The position numbers were made by a program, and so were the translations under genes. The notes below the pieces were generated by a model. The model was not told the DNA's origin, searched no databases, and saw nothing but the letters and a program-made list of their open reading frames with translations. A stretch of 64,000 nucleotides of DNA, taken from Gautieria morchelliformis. Its lineage: Eukaryota > Basidiomycota > Agaricomycetes > Gomphales > Gomphaceae. The stretch is taken from NCBI GenBank assembly GCA_015179125.1, contig WHVA01000047.1, positions 62,001-126,000 of the forward strand, in the 5' to 3' direction. This document shows positions 63,301 through 64,000 of this stretch, piece after piece (position 1 is the first letter of the stretch; each line of letters begins with the position of its first letter).

Positions 63301-64000
63301 TGGATGCATCTGGAGGTGGAGGAGCTTTCTGCACCTGGGTTGACGCAAGAATGTGGCCTGCCAATCGTGCAAGTGAATGCCGTGTGAGCTGATCCGCACC
63401 ATCTAAACTCTTTGTGCACAAAGTCACGACAGATTCAACGTCTGCCACCGTCCTATTTCCGTCATTTGCAGGATACATGATGACAAGAACCTGTAACATT
63501 GTTAGTACTCAAGCACACGGTCAGGGGTCAAATATTGCAAGACGAACATCAGCGGCAGCCCTTTGAATGGATAACGCTTTGTCAGATAATGCGGACTTCA
63601 TCTGCTTGATAATATCCTTCGAAAGCGAATCGGTTACAGCACGTGCGGCCGTGGAAAGTGATTTCTGAAGTGCCGTTATTGCATGAAAACGTAGCAGCAC
63701 TGGCTAGGGTTGTGCTGAGAATCAAATGCATGGCGAATCCCCAAACAATATCTTACATTGGAGTTGTTCTTGAGAGTCTTGAGAGATACCAGAGCAATCT
63801 CAGCCATGAAAGACATGACCTGATAAACAGCAATGAGACGGGTTCGACAGCCAGAATTATATTTAATCTACCTGTGAACCGAACACAGCCATTAGGTCGC
63901 CTATGCATGAAAAAGCAGCACTATGGGATATGAGCATTACTCTGCAAGATATTACCAAGTGCGGGAACCAACTCACACTCGCGTATCCCTATCCAACGGC
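57393..64000 (-). CDS. HEATR5/Laa1-like HEAT-repeat protein (N-terminus beyond window)
   Basis: Coding blocks run leftward with short introns: about 63,980-63,920, 63,841-63,778, 63,632-63,541, 63,499-62,738, 62,695-61,600, 61,575-61,190, 61,139-59,600, 59,564-59,270, 59,157-58,750, then small exons to 57,393. Over 1,800 residues are visible of a family near 2,000. The diagnostic centre is AGSEALGRLASLAGTPFLAS followed by RDPNGRAGCALAFGAIYSHV and GGMAAGPLLKTTV, matching HEATR5/Laa1. HEAT-type helices cover the rest, with a Lys/Asp/Pro-rich insert near 63,300. A 40-base intron near 57,700 joins MFERI to the last exon, ending KPQISLRSF. In yeast Laa1 works with the AP-1 clathrin adaptor in Golgi-endosome transport. 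The gene is cut by the window end. Confidence 0.85.

Overview
The window looks like nuclear DNA of an Agaricomycete-type basidiomycete. Genes have many short GT-AG introns (about 40-70 bases; one of 161). Protein families include a basidiomycete-type kinase-like protein with an HGD catalytic loop, a small Cys-rich 'YTGR' protein and an F-box/LRR-like protein. About half of the window is nested transposable elements. No RNA genes, CRISPR arrays or bacterial signals were seen.

Region by region. 1-3,520 is mostly non-coding and carries a ~370-base block that recurs at 35,150. 3,521-6,139 is an intact four-exon GEN1/Yen1-type Holliday-junction resolvase gene. 6,767-8,599 is a broken copy of a kinase-like gene. 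9,097-19,122 is a decayed Ty3/Gypsy chromovirus (5-base target duplication TGAGC) with a foldback MITE in its 5' LTR, most of RT-RNase H-integrase lost, a long extra coding region 3' of the chromodomain, and two inserted solo LTRs of another family. 19,534-27,735 is a second, nearly complete Ty3/Gypsy element on the minus strand (654-base LTRs, duplication AATCT). 28,015-29,350 holds PIF/Harbinger remains: a four-exon Myb/SANT-like gene and a transposase N-terminal fragment. 29,353-35,145 is a third, rearranged element of the same family as the second, with a 927-base TIR element inside it and an inverted protease/RT segment. 35,150-39,665 is a duplicate of the first gene block: the kinase-like gene is intact here and the resolvase gene is broken. 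39,665-41,976 is non-coding. 41,977-43,343 is an F-box gene. 43,720-48,085 is a pile-up of relics: a KDZ-transposon-associated protein, a solo LTR, a Gypsy gag and a long-TIR element. 51,271-53,036 is an XLF/Nej1-like end-joining factor. 53,583-53,970 is a Cys-rich small gene. 54,826-57,210 probably holds an unidentified multi-exon gene. 57,393 to the window end is a large HEATR5/Laa1-like gene whose N-terminus lies beyond the window.

The most interesting observation concerns the two related minus-strand Gypsy elements (19,534-27,735 and 29,353-35,145). Each carries, antisense to gag-pol and next to its 3' LTR, a spliced gene for a coiled-coil protein with an exact fungal Zn(II)2Cys6 spacing (CX2CX6CX10CX2CX6C). 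Its phase-0 introns survive because they lie antisense to the genomic RNA. The same elements are saturated with the pentamer CGGAA, which contains the CGG half-site recognised by Zn2Cys6 proteins. This suggests, as inference only, a self-encoded factor that binds its own element, comparable in logic to the VANC anti-silencing proteins of plant VANDAL transposons.

A second theme is reciprocal decay after segmental duplication: one block keeps the resolvase and lost the kinase, the other keeps the kinase and lost the resolvase. Several disabling changes are CGA-to-TGA, as expected from deamination of methylated CpG.
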